In this document: piece after piece, positions 24,190 to 32,664 of the stretch
Numbering within the stretch: position 1 is the first letter of the stretch
How the letters are laid out: each line of letters begins with the position of its first letter
Notes under the pieces: model-generated
Database searches by the model: none
Told to the model about the DNA's origin: nothing
What the model saw: the letters and a program-made list of their open reading frames with translations, nothing else
Position numbers and translations under genes: made by a program
Assembly (NCBI GenBank): GCA_020059785.1
Contig: JAGVBL010000103.1
Location: 1-34,514, forward strand
Length of the DNA stretch: 34,514 nucleotides
Source: Ignavibacteriales bacterium
Lineage (GTDB): Bacteria > Bacteroidota > Ignavibacteria > Ignavibacteriales > Melioribacteraceae
Direction of reading: 5' to 3'

Positions 24190-25071
24190 TTAACTTCCTT
24201 TTAGGGCATTTGCTCCGGAAACAATTTCAATAATTTCCCTTGTTATAGAAGCCTGACGTTCTTTATTATAAGTCAGGTTCAATGAACGAATTAACTCTTT
24301 AGCATTTTCCGTAGCCATATCCATTGCCGTCATACGAGCGCCAAGCTCGGCAGCAAAGGATTCCAGCAAATATCTCCACATTTGTGCATTCAAATGTTTT
24401 GGCAGCATTTTATTAATAATGCCAGATTTATCCGGTTCGTAAATGTAATCTGAATAGCTTGTATCTGAAGAAGATTCTTCAAAAGGTTTAATAGGTAAAA
24501 GCTGTTCGATTACTGTTTTTTGTTGAATAACGGATTTAAATTCATTGAACACAACTAAAACTTTATCAATTTCGCCGGATAAAAATTTGTGAGTTAATTC
24601 TCTAACAAGTCCGGATGCAAATTCAAATTTTAAGTGAGAAAAAATTCCGGGGTAAGAACCGGTTACATTGTAATGGCGCCGGGTAAAGTGGTCGTTCCCT
24701 TTTTTACCAAGACAGTATAATTTAACTTTTCCTTTACTATTAAGTTCACTCAATTCATTGTTTAAAAATTCTTCGGCAAATCTAATAGCATTAATATTAA
24801 AACTACCGCACAATCCCCTATCGGATGTAATAACAATTAATGCAACACTTTCAACTTTGCGTTCGGTAATTAAAGGGTTGTTAATATTTTTTTCAATATT
24901 CAACAGATGGCTTAATACTTCGGAAATCTTTCTGGAATATGGACGGGAATTAATAATGTTTTCCTGGGCACGCCGTAATCTTGCAGCAGCAACCATTTTC
25001 ATTGCTTTGGTAATTTGCTGCGTGTTTTTAACACCCTTAATTCTTCTTTTTATGTCCCTTAATGTTGCCAT
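24190..25071 (-). CDS. atpG: F1FO ATP synthase gamma subunit
   Basis: Central rotor shaft of F1. The 293 residues show the conserved N-terminal coiled coil (MATLRDIKRRIKGVKNTQQITKAMKMVAAARLRRAQ), the mid-protein ITSDRGLCGSFN near 78-89, and the C-terminal shaft helix with LGARMTAMDMATENAKELIRSLNLTYNKERQASITREIIEIVSGANAL. Both terminal helices are intact. It is the last ATP synthase gene in this cluster, 22 bases after atpA. The beta and epsilon genes do not follow. Confidence 0.97.
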   Translation of the reverse strand: MATLRDIKRRIKGVKNTQQITKAMKMVAAARLRRAQENIINSRPYSRKISEVLSHLLNIEKNINNPLITERKVESVALIVITSDRGLCGSFNINAIRFAEEFLNNELSELNSKGKVKLYCLGKKGNDHFTRRHYNVTGSYPGIFSHLKFEFASGLVRELTHKFLSGEIDKVLVVFNEFKSVIQQKTVIEQLLPIKPFEESSSDTSYSDYIYEPDKSGIINKMLPKHLNAQMWRYLLESFAAELGARMTAMDMATENAKELIRSLNLTYNKERQASITREIIEIVSGANALKGS

Positions 25072-25093
25072 CTATCTTTTATAAATTTTCAAA

Positions 25094-26638
25094 TTACTTT
25101 CTAAACTTTTCAATAAACTCATCAGCAGCTTTTTTAAGAAGCTGGATTGTATCTTCCTTAAGTTCTTTTGTAGATCTAATATTTTCATAGATTGCCGGAT
25201 ATTTTAATTCGGCAAACTCATGAAATTCTTTTTCGAATCTTTTTACAATTTTAACATCAATTGTATCTAAATAATTATTTGTACCAAGGAAAACGGAAAC
25301 AACCTGTTTTTCTACTTGAATAGGAACATACTGTCCCTGTTTCAATAATTCAACAAGACGTGCACCTTTAGCAAGAATTTTTTGAGTGGCTTTATCAAGA
25401 TCGGAACCGAATTTAGCGAAAGCTTCCAGTTCACGATATTGAGCCAAATCGATTTTAAGAGAACCGGCAACTTTTTTCATTCCTTTAATTTGTGCATTAC
25501 CACCAACACGTGATACCGAAATACCAACGTTAATAGCAGGACGAACACCAGCATTAAATAAGTTTGGTTCAAGATAAATTTGTCCGTCTGTAATCGAAAT
25601 AACGTTTGTAGGAATATAAGCTGAAACGTCGCCTTGTTGTGTTTCGATAATTGGAAGAGCAGTTAAACTTCCGCCTCCAAGATCTTCACTTAATTTAGAA
25701 GCTCTTTCAAGTAAACGGGAATGAAGATAAAATACATCGCCCGGATAAGCTTCGCGTCCCGGTGGTCTTCTTAATAATAGAGAGAGCTCGCGGTATGCTG
25801 CTGCTTGCTTGGAAAGATCATCATAAATAACAAGTGCATGCCTACCAGAATCTCTAAAATGTTCTCCTAATGTTGCACCGGAATAAGGTGCAATATATTG
25901 AAGAGGAGCCGGAGATGATGCCGGGGCAGATACAATTGTTGTATAAGCCATTGCACCTTCTTCTTCTAACTTTGCAACTACCTGTGCAATAGTGGAATTT
26001 TTCTGACCTATTGCCACATAAACACAATAAACCGGTTTAATACCGTATTTTTTCGCTTCTTCTGTATGAGTGAATTTCTGGTTAATTATAGTGTCAATTG
26101 CAATGGCTGTTTTACCGGTCTGACGATCGCCGATAATTAATTCGCGCTGTCCACGGCCAATCGGAATCATAGCATCTATAGCGGTAATACCTGTTTGAAG
26201 CGGTTCTTTAACAGGTTGACGTGCAATAACACCAAGTGCTTTTCTTTCGATCGGCATATACTTATCAAACTGAACTGTTCCTTTACCATCAACAGGTTCG
26301 CCGAGGGGATTAACAACTCTTCCAAGAAGTTTATCACCAACCGGAAAGGATGCTACACGGTTAGTTCTTTTTACTCTATCGCCCTCTTTAATTAATGAAC
26401 TTTCTCCAAAGAGAACGCAACCGACACTATCCTCTTCAAGGTTCAGTACCATCCCCGTAACATTATTCGGAAATTCAACTAATTCACTTGCCATTACATT
26501 GGATAATCCATATACACGTGCTATACCATCACCAACCTGTAGAACTGTACCCACTTCATATATATCAACCTCGTTATCGAAACCGGCAAGTTGTTTTCTA
26601 AGTATTGCAGTAACTTCGTCAGGTCTAATTTCAGCCAT
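25094..26638 (-). CDS. atpA: F1FO ATP synthase alpha subunit
   Basis: Non-catalytic nucleotide-binding subunit of F1. The P-loop GDRQTGKTA is at 170-178, followed by the alpha-specific KYGIKPVYCVYVAIGQKNSTIAQV. The ISVSRVGG segment with the conserved arginine finger is near 370-380, and PAIYENIRSTKELKED is near the end. The 514 residues are normal. It starts 18 bases after the atpH stop and has its own AGGAAAA-type ribosome site. Family and role are certain. Confidence 0.98.
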   Translation of the reverse strand: MAEIRPDEVTAILRKQLAGFDNEVDIYEVGTVLQVGDGIARVYGLSNVMASELVEFPNNVTGMVLNLEEDSVGCVLFGESSLIKEGDRVKRTNRVASFPVGDKLLGRVVNPLGEPVDGKGTVQFDKYMPIERKALGVIARQPVKEPLQTGITAIDAMIPIGRGQRELIIGDRQTGKTAIAIDTIINQKFTHTEEAKKYGIKPVYCVYVAIGQKNSTIAQVVAKLEEEGAMAYTTIVSAPASSPAPLQYIAPYSGATLGEHFRDSGRHALVIYDDLSKQAAAYRELSLLLRRPPGREAYPGDVFYLHSRLLERASKLSEDLGGGSLTALPIIETQQGDVSAYIPTNVISITDGQIYLEPNLFNAGVRPAINVGISVSRVGGNAQIKGMKKVAGSLKIDLAQYRELEAFAKFGSDLDKATQKILAKGARLVELLKQGQYVPIQVEKQVVSVFLGTNNYLDTIDVKIVKRFEKEFHEFAELKYPAIYENIRSTKELKEDTIQLLKKAADEFIEKFRK

Positions 26639-26656
26639 GATTTTTTCCTAATTGTT

Positions 26657-27205
26657 CTAAATGCTTATCTCTTCCGAGAATTTTTTTCTTAATAATTCCA
26701 GTTGATGTTTTACCGACGCATCATAAACAGTATCTTTTATCTGAACGATAAAACCACCAATGATATTAGTGTCAACCTCGAATTCTGTTTTTATTTTTTT
26801 ATTTGTTTTTTTCTCTAACTTAGAAGCGATCTCTTTTTTAACTGAATCTGTTAAATCGACCGATGAAGTTATATTTGTTTTTACAATCCCTTCTTTATCG
26901 TCCCTAAGATTTAAAAACTCTTTCATAATTTCTGTTATCATTTCTTCGCGACCCTTAGTAACAAGAAATTCCAGGAAGTCGGAAGTTTCCTTTTGAATTT
27001 TGGGTCCGAATATTATAGAAAGAAGATTTTTCTTATCCTTCTGTTTAATAACGGGATTACGAAGAATTGCCCTAAGTTCTTTTGATTGAACAAGAGTATT
27101 GTGAATCAATTCAACATCTTCGGCAAATTTTTTCAATGATTTTTTTTCTTCAGCAAGCTGAAAAAAAGAATTTGCATAGCGATATGAAATTCTAAAAACG
27201 CTCAT
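26657..27205 (-). CDS. atpH: F1FO ATP synthase delta subunit
   Basis: Peripheral-stalk subunit linking F1 alpha to FO b. The 182 residues show the OSCP/delta pattern: the N-terminal ISYRYANSFFQLAEEKKSLKKFAEDVELI, a middle LRNPVIKQKDKKNLLSIIF, and the C-terminal FEVDTNIIGGFIVQIKDTVYDASVKHQLELLRKKF, the most conserved part. It starts two bases after the atpF stop, so the two are translationally linked. Confidence 0.95.
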   Translation of the reverse strand: MSVFRISYRYANSFFQLAEEKKSLKKFAEDVELIHNTLVQSKELRAILRNPVIKQKDKKNLLSIIFGPKIQKETSDFLEFLVTKGREEMITEIMKEFLNLRDDKEGIVKTNITSSVDLTDSVKKEIASKLEKKTNKKIKTEFEVDTNIIGGFIVQIKDTVYDASVKHQLELLRKKFSEEISI

Positions 27206-27207
27206 AA

Positions 27208-27750
27208 TCAGTTATTGGAAAGATCATCAAGATATTTCTTAACCAATTTAATCTGTTTATCTTTATCAAGACTTTCTCTTAGAATCTTTTCAGCAGATTG
27301 GATAGCAATATCCGCCACCTGATCTTTAAGCTTATTAAAAGCTTCTGCATTTTTTCTTTCAATTTCACTGGCAGCATCATCTATCATTTTTTTTGCTTGA
27401 AGTTTGCTTTCACCCAGAATCTGAGACTTTAATTTTTCAGCATACTCTCTGCTCTGATTAATAATTTTTCTGGCTTCATCTTCGGCTTTAAGCATGTTCT
27501 GTTTATTATCGGCAATTAACTTCTCAGCATCTTTTTTAGCAGTTTCAGCTTTTTCTAAAGATTCTTTAATAAAGGATTCTCTTTCTTTAAGCGAATTGAG
27601 GATCGGTTTCCATGCAATCTTTTTTAGAATAAGGAGCAAAAAGATAAATGTTACAACGGTCCATAAAATTACACCGGGATTTACATCAAGCGGGCCGCCG
27701 CTTTCTCCTCCGCCAGCAAGAGCTACAACAAATAAATCAGCTAATATCAT
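27208..27750 (-). CDS. atpF: F1FO ATP synthase b subunit
   Basis: Membrane-anchored peripheral-stalk subunit. It has one N-terminal membrane helix (about 27-45, PGVILWTVVTFIFLLLILKKIAWKP, with the family W and following KP), then a long charged coiled coil (about 50-170) rich in K/E/A/Q, including REYAEKLKSQILGESKLQAKKMI. The 180 residues are slightly longer than E. coli b. A short periplasmic segment with GGGESGG precedes the helix. It lies 35 bases after atpE. Confidence 0.95.
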   Translation of the reverse strand: MILADLFVVALAGGGESGGPLDVNPGVILWTVVTFIFLLLILKKIAWKPILNSLKERESFIKESLEKAETAKKDAEKLIADNKQNMLKAEDEARKIINQSREYAEKLKSQILGESKLQAKKMIDDAASEIERKNAEAFNKLKDQVADIAIQSAEKILRESLDKDKQIKLVKKYLDDLSNN

Positions 27751-27785
27751 TCTGAAAATTTCCTCATGTTAGAGAAAAATAAAAA

Positions 27786-28004
27786 TTACTTTAATGCAAG
27801 AAGAATACAGATAACCAGAGCAAAAAGTGAAATACCTTCAATGAGAGCAGCAGCAATAATCATTGATGTTCTAATTTCACCGGCAGCTTCGGGTTGACGA
27901 CCGCTTGCTTCCATAGCAGCACTTGCTAATTTACCAATACCGAATGCACCACCTATAACGGTTAATGCTGCGCTAAAACCAGCTGCTAAATATGCGTATT
28001 CCAT
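27786..28004 (-). CDS. atpE: F1FO ATP synthase c subunit
   Basis: Rotor-ring proteolipid of 72 residues with two membrane helices joined by the polar loop ASGRQPEAAGEI (RQP at 36-38). The ion-binding carboxylate is E56 in AAALIEGISLFALV. The residue after it is Gly, not the Ser/Thr seen in sodium-binding rings, so a proton-coupled enzyme is the likelier reading. The N-terminal helix has the glycine motif GGAFGIG. It is preceded by a good AGGAGG ribosome site, as expected for a subunit made in many copies. Confidence 0.97.
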   Translation of the reverse strand: MEYAYLAAGFSAALTVIGGAFGIGKLASAAMEASGRQPEAAGEIRTSMIIAAALIEGISLFALVICILLALK

Positions 28005-28039
28005 TTAACTTCCTCCTATTATGTACTGTTATTAAATAA

Positions 28040-28879
28040 TTAATGCTCTTGATGATATGCCATACCTATAAATAGCGATGACAACATTGTAAATATATAT
28101 GCCTGAATTAGTGCGACTAAAATTTCAAGCAAGAAAATAAACAATGCAAACGAAATCGAAACCGGAACTACAAAATACGTCCTTAAAATAAATATCAATC
28201 CAAGTAATGCCATTATAACAATATGACCGGCAGTCATGTTTGCAAAAAGACGAATTGCCAATGCAAACGGTTTGGTAAACAATCCTAACAGTTCAACTAC
28301 AAACATTATAGGAAGCAGCCACATCGGAATTCCGTGTGGAATTAATCCTTTGAAATATCCGAAGAATCCATTCTTCATAATTCCGCCAATCTGAATTACA
28401 AAAAAGGAAATAGTTGCTAATGTTGCAGTTACAGAAATATTACTTGTGGCAGTTGAACCGTAAGGTATAAGACCTAAAAAGTTACATGTTAGAATAAAGA
28501 AAAATACAGTAAGTAAATACGGTAAAAACTTTTCGAAACCGTGACCAATCGTTGGTCTGGCAATTTCATCACGGACAAATACAATAAGTATTTCAAGCAA
28601 ATTAGTTATGCCGCGGGGTACAAGAGATTTCTGATAAGATTTTCTTGCCACAATAAATGCAAGAACCAGTAAGATAACCGCAATCCACATAAATACAACG
28701 TGCTTGGTAATAGAAAGATCCATTCCAAACAAATGAATTTGCGGTAAATGAATTATGCCGAATGGGGTTAAATCCAGTTCACGCGCATCCAAAACATGGT
28801 GCATTATCCATCCGGTATCCTGGCTACCCGAGGCTGCTTTTAATGTGTCTGTTACAATGGTTGAATCAGATGTCCACAT
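28040..28879 (-). CDS. atpB: F1FO ATP synthase a subunit
   Basis: Proton-channel subunit of FO. The 279 residues have five or six membrane helices. The essential arginine is R210 in ALAIRLFANMTAGHI, followed by the C-terminal helix FALFIFLLEILVALIQAYIFTMLSSLFIGMAYHQEH with the conserved Gln. The TSNISVTATLAT stretch near 145-156 is also typical. The long N-terminal periplasmic segment (about 55 residues before the first helix) is usual for the Bacteroidota/Chlorobiota type. It lies 18 bases after the small membrane protein and 35 bases before atpE. Confidence 0.97.
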   Translation of the reverse strand: MWTSDSTIVTDTLKAASGSQDTGWIMHHVLDARELDLTPFGIIHLPQIHLFGMDLSITKHVVFMWIAVILLVLAFIVARKSYQKSLVPRGITNLLEILIVFVRDEIARPTIGHGFEKFLPYLLTVFFFILTCNFLGLIPYGSTATSNISVTATLATISFFVIQIGGIMKNGFFGYFKGLIPHGIPMWLLPIMFVVELLGLFTKPFALAIRLFANMTAGHIVIMALLGLIFILRTYFVVPVSISFALFIFLLEILVALIQAYIFTMLSSLFIGMAYHQEH

Positions 28880-28897
28880 TTACTTGATTTTTTAGGA

Positions 28898-29275
28898 TTA
28901 TGTGACTTTTTCAGCTTTTTTCTTAAACAAAACTATTTCATATGTAAGAAACAAGATATACCATATGAAGAGTGCAAATATAAACGCATATTTGTCAATA
29001 TTCAAGAATTTTATCACTACAAACACACCAATAAGTGTCAATATAAGCCGGAAAGCCATACCGCCAAGATTGTAAATGAGGAAAGTCTTATTGTTTTTAT
29101 TCTTTGAATACTCCCAGAAAATTAGAAAAAAGGTAAAATTTATCATCATAATTATGCTGGCATAAAAAACAGAATCTCTAAAGACAGTGGTAATAACTTG
29201 ATAATGATGCATAACTAAAAGGCATAGTATGCAAATTGCGGGAAGTAGTAAGGGGTATTTAATTTTTCTTATCAA
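28898..29275 (-). CDS. AtpI-like small membrane protein of the ATP synthase operon
   Basis: A 125-residue protein with four predicted membrane helices (about 8-25, 36-53, 68-88 and 94-115), basic at both ends. No catalytic motif is visible. Position is the main clue: it lies between atpZ and atpB, where many bacteria carry an AtpI-type protein thought to help c-ring assembly or ion supply. Its first bases overlap the end of atpZ by 17. The assignment to AtpI is by context and topology, not by a clear sequence signature. Confidence 0.65.
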   Translation of the reverse strand: MIRKIKYPLLLPAICILCLLVMHHYQVITTVFRDSVFYASIIMMINFTFFLIFWEYSKNKNNKTFLIYNLGGMAFRLILTLIGVFVVIKFLNIDKYAFIFALFIWYILFLTYEIVLFKKKAEKVT

Positions 29276-29507
29276 TTTTCTTGTTGAGGGTTAAAACAGT
29301 TTTAATAAAATTATAAATTCCGGCAAATCCGCCTATAAGTGAGAAAGCGATCATTAAAAAAGGTTCTGTATTGAATTGATTATCTAACCATCTACCAAGA
29401 AAAAACATTAAGATGATAGTTGCAGCAAGTTGAGTTCCAAGACCAAGGTAAGGTCCAATTTTTCTATAACTATCAGAAAATTTTGAAGTGTAATTCTCTT
29501 CACTCAT
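29259..29507 (-). CDS. atpZ: AtpZ/AtpI family protein
   Basis: An 82-residue membrane protein of the AtpZ family (related to the 'putative F0F1-ATPase subunit' entries), with two helices: GPYLGLGTQLAATIILMFFLGRWLD and FLMIAFSLIGGFAGIYNFIKTVL. The YLGLGTQLA...G.WLD opening and the GGFAGIYNFIKT turn are the family marks. It overlaps the bactofilin stop by four bases (ATGA) and the next gene by 17, so this section of the operon is tightly packed. It is thought to assist ion uptake for, or assembly of, the ATP synthase; the exact role is unsettled. Confidence 0.85.
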   Translation of the reverse strand: MSEENYTSKFSDSYRKIGPYLGLGTQLAATIILMFFLGRWLDNQFNTEPFLMIAFSLIGGFAGIYNFIKTVLTLNKKIDKKN

Positions 29508-29872
29508 TCAAATACTTTGGGTTCAGACTTGTTCTGATCCATAGAACTGCGCCCATCGAAAAAGGCACCTTCTTCAATTATTAATGTTCTTGCAGTAAGA
29601 TCACCTTTAAGAACAGATTTGGATTCCAATCGTAATTTTTCATCAACCATTACTTTCCCTTCAATTTGACCGCTCATAGTTATACTTCGGGCTTTAACTT
29701 CACCTTTAATATGGGATGTATCGCCCAATGTAAGGTTGCCGCTAACCGAAATGTTTCCATTGATAATGCCATCAATTCTAACGTTACCTTCACTTTTTAA
29801 GTCGCCAATAATTGTAACTCCGTTACTTATAATACTAACATCTTCTGAATGAGAATCTTTTTTAGCAGCCAT
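29504..29872 (-). CDS. Bactofilin
   Basis: Cytoskeletal scaffold that forms nucleotide-free filaments on the membrane and directs cell-wall enzymes. The 122-residue protein is nearly all the right-handed beta-helix repeat: NGVTIIGDLKSEGNVRIDGIINGNISVSGNLTLGDTSHIKGEVKARSITMSGQIEGKVMVDEKLRLE, with a Gly/Ile/Val every few residues. The start at 29872 is preferred because AGGAG (29879-29883) lies six bases upstream; an earlier ATG two codons away sits directly on that site. It is next to an M23 peptidase gene, a pairing seen in Helicobacter and other bacteria where bactofilins place peptidoglycan hydrolases. Confidence 0.93.
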   Translation of the reverse strand: MAAKKDSHSEDVSIISNGVTIIGDLKSEGNVRIDGIINGNISVSGNLTLGDTSHIKGEVKARSITMSGQIEGKVMVDEKLRLESKSVLKGDLTARTLIIEEGAFFDGRSSMDQNKSEPKVFE

Positions 29873-29881
29873 TTGCATCTC

Positions 29882-30712
29882 CTATTTAATTAAAATTTCT
29901 TCGGGATTTATTGGTTTTCCATTATGCCAGATTTCGAAATGAAGATGTGGACCGGTAGTATTCTTACCCGAATTACCGCTTAAAGCAATCAATTCACCTT
30001 GTCTTACAAAATCGCGCTGTTTTTTTAATAGCGATGAACAATGCTTATAAAGCGTAATATAACCGTTATCATGGTTAATAATTATCATATAACCGTTTTC
30101 GTAAGTATAATCGGAAAAGACAACCATTCCGCCACTTGATGCATAAACAGGCGTTCCGGAAGGGACACCATAATCAATTCCGATATGACCTTTTTCAGAA
30201 TTAAATTTCTGAGTTATAATACCTGTAACCGGTTCTAAAAAAATTAAGTTAGAATTTGATTGAAGGTTTTTATTGAATAGATCAACAATTACACGAAAAA
30301 TGTTACCGCCTACAGGAAGTTTTTTGTGGATTGTTTTTTTAAGAGTATCGTAAAGTGGATTTGAAGAATTTATTGAATCGGTCTTTGCTAATTTAAGTGC
30401 ATACTTCATTCGTTCGTTTGTACTGGCAATTTTTTGAAGCTGACCGTTTAACAATTCGACCTTGCTCTGTAGATCATTAATTTTATTCCGCTGCGCTATT
30501 AGTTCCTGATTATCCAGCACAAAAATAAAATCCTTTAGCGGGGTAACTGAAAGTATAAAAATTAATACAAGCCATGCAATAAAAGTGTATATCAGTGTAT
30601 ATGCAGTAATTCGGAACAAACTGAATTTATAACTCTTTGTAGAAGAATCGGGATAATTTGGAGTTACATAAAAAGTTGTTTTTCTAATAAAATTCCACTT
30701 AAACCACTTCAT
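29882..30712 (-). CDS. M23 family peptidoglycan metallopeptidase
   Basis: Membrane-anchored endopeptidase that cuts peptidoglycan cross-links. One membrane helix (about 33-56) is followed by a coiled coil (about 68-110) and a C-terminal M23/LytM domain (about 160-270). The zinc ligands are present: H176 and D180 in GHIGIDYG, and H258 in GPHLHFEIW, with H224 and H256 as catalytic histidines, so the enzyme should be active. The 276 residues fit the bactofilin-associated type. The stop overlaps the bactofilin ribosome site. Together with bactofilin it probably controls cell shape. Confidence 0.92.
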   Translation of the reverse strand: MKWFKWNFIRKTTFYVTPNYPDSSTKSYKFSLFRITAYTLIYTFIAWLVLIFILSVTPLKDFIFVLDNQELIAQRNKINDLQSKVELLNGQLQKIASTNERMKYALKLAKTDSINSSNPLYDTLKKTIHKKLPVGGNIFRVIVDLFNKNLQSNSNLIFLEPVTGIITQKFNSEKGHIGIDYGVPSGTPVYASSGGMVVFSDYTYENGYMIIINHDNGYITLYKHCSSLLKKQRDFVRQGELIALSGNSGKNTTGPHLHFEIWHNGKPINPEEILIK

Positions 30713-30734
30713 TTCATTTCCTTAATGAGCGAAA

Positions 30735-30742
30735 CAAATATA
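30735..30742 (-). promoter_or_regulatory. Candidate -7 element before the M23-bactofilin-ATP synthase genes
   Basis: TATATTTG on the minus strand matches TAnnTTTG and lies 23 bases before the M23 start codon, in the 42-base gap after the glycosyltransferase. No matching TTG is seen at the expected upstream distance, so the call is weak. Confidence 0.25.
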
Positions 30743-30754
30743 TAAATTTGAGAG

Positions 30755-31795
30755 CTATTTTTCTTGGGGAATAAGGATTTGATTTATCTTTTCGATTACT
30801 AAATCAGGCAATAATTTTAATCCGCATTCAAAAGTATTTATAGGACATTTTCTTTTCCCATGGATTCCGCACGGTTTGCATTTTAATCCATCCACAGATA
30901 AAGAAATGCTTTCCCGATTGTACGGATAGAAACCAAATCCCGGTATGGTAGAACAATACAAAGTAATCACAGGAATATCTGCTGCCATTCCCATGTGTGT
31001 GGGTGCACTATCGTTACATATTAGTAATTTTGATTTCCGCAACAGTTGAACTGACTCAATAATATTTAATCTTCCGGCAAGATTAATTGAACCGGTGTAG
31101 TTTTTCTTATTTAGCCGATCACATATTTCAAAATCGCTTTGTCCTCCAATAAATGCAACGGAATAATTTTTCTTAATTAGATATTCCGTTATTATTTCAA
31201 AATATTCTTCAGGATATTTTTTTGTTTGCCAGACCGAACCCGGGGCAATAGTTACGACAGGTTTAGAGACGTCTTTTAATAAATCGTTTACTTTTTTTTC
31301 AATCTCATTAGAAGTATTCATCTCCGGGAGAATTTTCCAATTCTCATTTTCAACATTAATACCAGCAAGTTTAAGATTCCGATTTACTTCATGTTCGGTT
31401 TTATCATATCTAATTGTGCGGTTATAAACAAAACTAAATGATGCGTTATCGAAACCAAATGAGTTCTCAACGTTCAGTAGTAAAACCAGAAGTGTGGTTC
31501 TGAATGAACGGTGCGGTGAATAAATTCTTGTGTAATTACTTTTCTTAAGTTGAATAGCAAATCGAATTAATTGCAGTATTGATTTATGTTTCCCTTTTTT
31601 ATGGAACGGAATTACATTATCCACGTAAGGCGAGCATTCAAATATTTCTTTTGTTGTTGGAATAGATATAACATCTATTGAGCTGTTGGGAAATTTTTCC
31701 TTTAACTTTTGAATCATGGGCAAAGTCAGAATTGCATCCCCAAGAAATGCCGTTTGTATTACAAGTATTTTCTCTTTACCGGTTAATATTTCCAA
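30755..31795 (-). CDS. GT9 family glycosyltransferase (ADP-heptose:LPS heptosyltransferase-like)
   Basis: Predicted inner-core LPS sugar transferase of the heptosyltransferase family (GT9, GT-B fold). The N-terminal motif ILVIQTAFLGDAILTLPMIQKLKEKFP at about 9-37 is typical. The C-terminal half has TIAPGSVWQTKKYPEEYF at about 187-204 and CNDSAPTHMGMAADIPVITLYCST...GFGFYPY at about 263-300, the nucleotide-sugar-binding region. A cysteine-rich segment (LKCKPCGIHGKRKCP) near 310-325 is usual in the family. The start overlaps the acyltransferase gene by 13 bases, linking it to lipid A/LPS synthesis. The sugar donor (heptose or other) cannot be decided from the sequence. Confidence 0.9.
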   Translation of the reverse strand: MEILTGKEKILVIQTAFLGDAILTLPMIQKLKEKFPNSSIDVISIPTTKEIFECSPYVDNVIPFHKKGKHKSILQLIRFAIQLKKSNYTRIYSPHRSFRTTLLVLLLNVENSFGFDNASFSFVYNRTIRYDKTEHEVNRNLKLAGINVENENWKILPEMNTSNEIEKKVNDLLKDVSKPVVTIAPGSVWQTKKYPEEYFEIITEYLIKKNYSVAFIGGQSDFEICDRLNKKNYTGSINLAGRLNIIESVQLLRKSKLLICNDSAPTHMGMAADIPVITLYCSTIPGFGFYPYNRESISLSVDGLKCKPCGIHGKRKCPINTFECGLKLLPDLVIEKINQILIPQEK

Positions 31796-32661
31796 AGTTT
31801 ATGCATCCAGAAATATTGTTCGGGAGTTTCTTTAACATGTTCTTCGAGCAGACTTATATAATTTTGTGTTAATAGAGAAATACGGTCTTCCTCCAATTCC
31901 GGTAAACTTGAAAGGTCTAATTCTCTTATGGTAAGCTTATAAGTAAAATCCTTTTTGCGTTGAATTAAGCCAATCAATAATTCACACTTTGTTCTATTGA
32001 CTATAGCAGCGGTTCCCGTATAATATGCTGTGGGCTGATTAAAGAAATTAAACCTCGGTCCATCCTTGTGTCCACGCTGATCGCCAGCTATTAAAACGAC
32101 CTCCCCTTTTGTTAGAGCTTGATAAATAGATTTAACCGAAACACCCGTTGGAATTATTTTGGTATGAGCAACATGCCGTGTTTCTTCAAGCCACTTTGTT
32201 ATATACGGATTACGCTGTGGTTTTACAAGAACATTAAATTTTCCATCCAACTTTGGAGCTAAATAAGAAATAATAAATTCCCAATTACCGAAATGTGCGG
32301 TTAATAAAATTATTCCTTTTCCGCTTTCAAGTTTTTCTTCAATTAAGTTAAGCCCCGAACATTCAACTTGACTATCAATTACCGATTGAGACAGATGAGG
32401 AATAATCATTAATTCGAAAAATGTAATTGTAATACTCTGATAATTCTTTCGGGCAATAGAACGGATTTCTGATTTTGATTTTTGTGGAAATGCTTTTTGA
32501 AGATTTGATATTGCAGTACTTCGCCTAATAGGAATAAAATAATAAATAAAAATTCCAACTCCGGAAGCAAATTTTCGTGTTTTTTCGAGTCCCAGTTTAT
32601 TCAATACAAAGAGAATTGAACGGAATAAGAAATACTCGATTTTATTTTTGTCTATTTTCAA
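31783..32661 (-). CDS. Lipid A biosynthesis acyltransferase (LpxL/HtrB family)
   Basis: Inner-membrane acyltransferase that adds a secondary acyl chain to the lipid A precursor. The catalytic HxxxxE motif is H123...E128 in LLTAHFGNWE, and the RSTAISNLQKAFP segment near 47-59 and VLIAGDQRGHKDGPRFNFFNQPTAYYTG near 190-217 are family hallmarks. The C-terminus YFWMHKLWKY matches the usual 'w.HrRWK' ending in part (HKLWK). The 292 residues are normal. It is followed by a GT9 glycosyltransferase, which fits LPS assembly. Acyl-chain position and length are not predictable here. Confidence 0.92.
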   Translation of the reverse strand: MKIDKNKIEYFLFRSILFVLNKLGLEKTRKFASGVGIFIYYFIPIRRSTAISNLQKAFPQKSKSEIRSIARKNYQSITITFFELMIIPHLSQSVIDSQVECSGLNLIEEKLESGKGIILLTAHFGNWEFIISYLAPKLDGKFNVLVKPQRNPYITKWLEETRHVAHTKIIPTGVSVKSIYQALTKGEVVLIAGDQRGHKDGPRFNFFNQPTAYYTGTAAIVNRTKCELLIGLIQRKKDFTYKLTIRELDLSSLPELEEDRISLLTQNYISLLEEHVKETPEQYFWMHKLWKY

Positions 32662-32664
32662 TTT

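Noticed and set aside
24179..24196. AAGTTAA / TTAACTT hairpin at the atpG stop, as a terminator between atpG and ffh
   Set aside because: The stem is AT-rich with a single G-C pair, the U-run is short (TTTT), and the spacing suggests chance.
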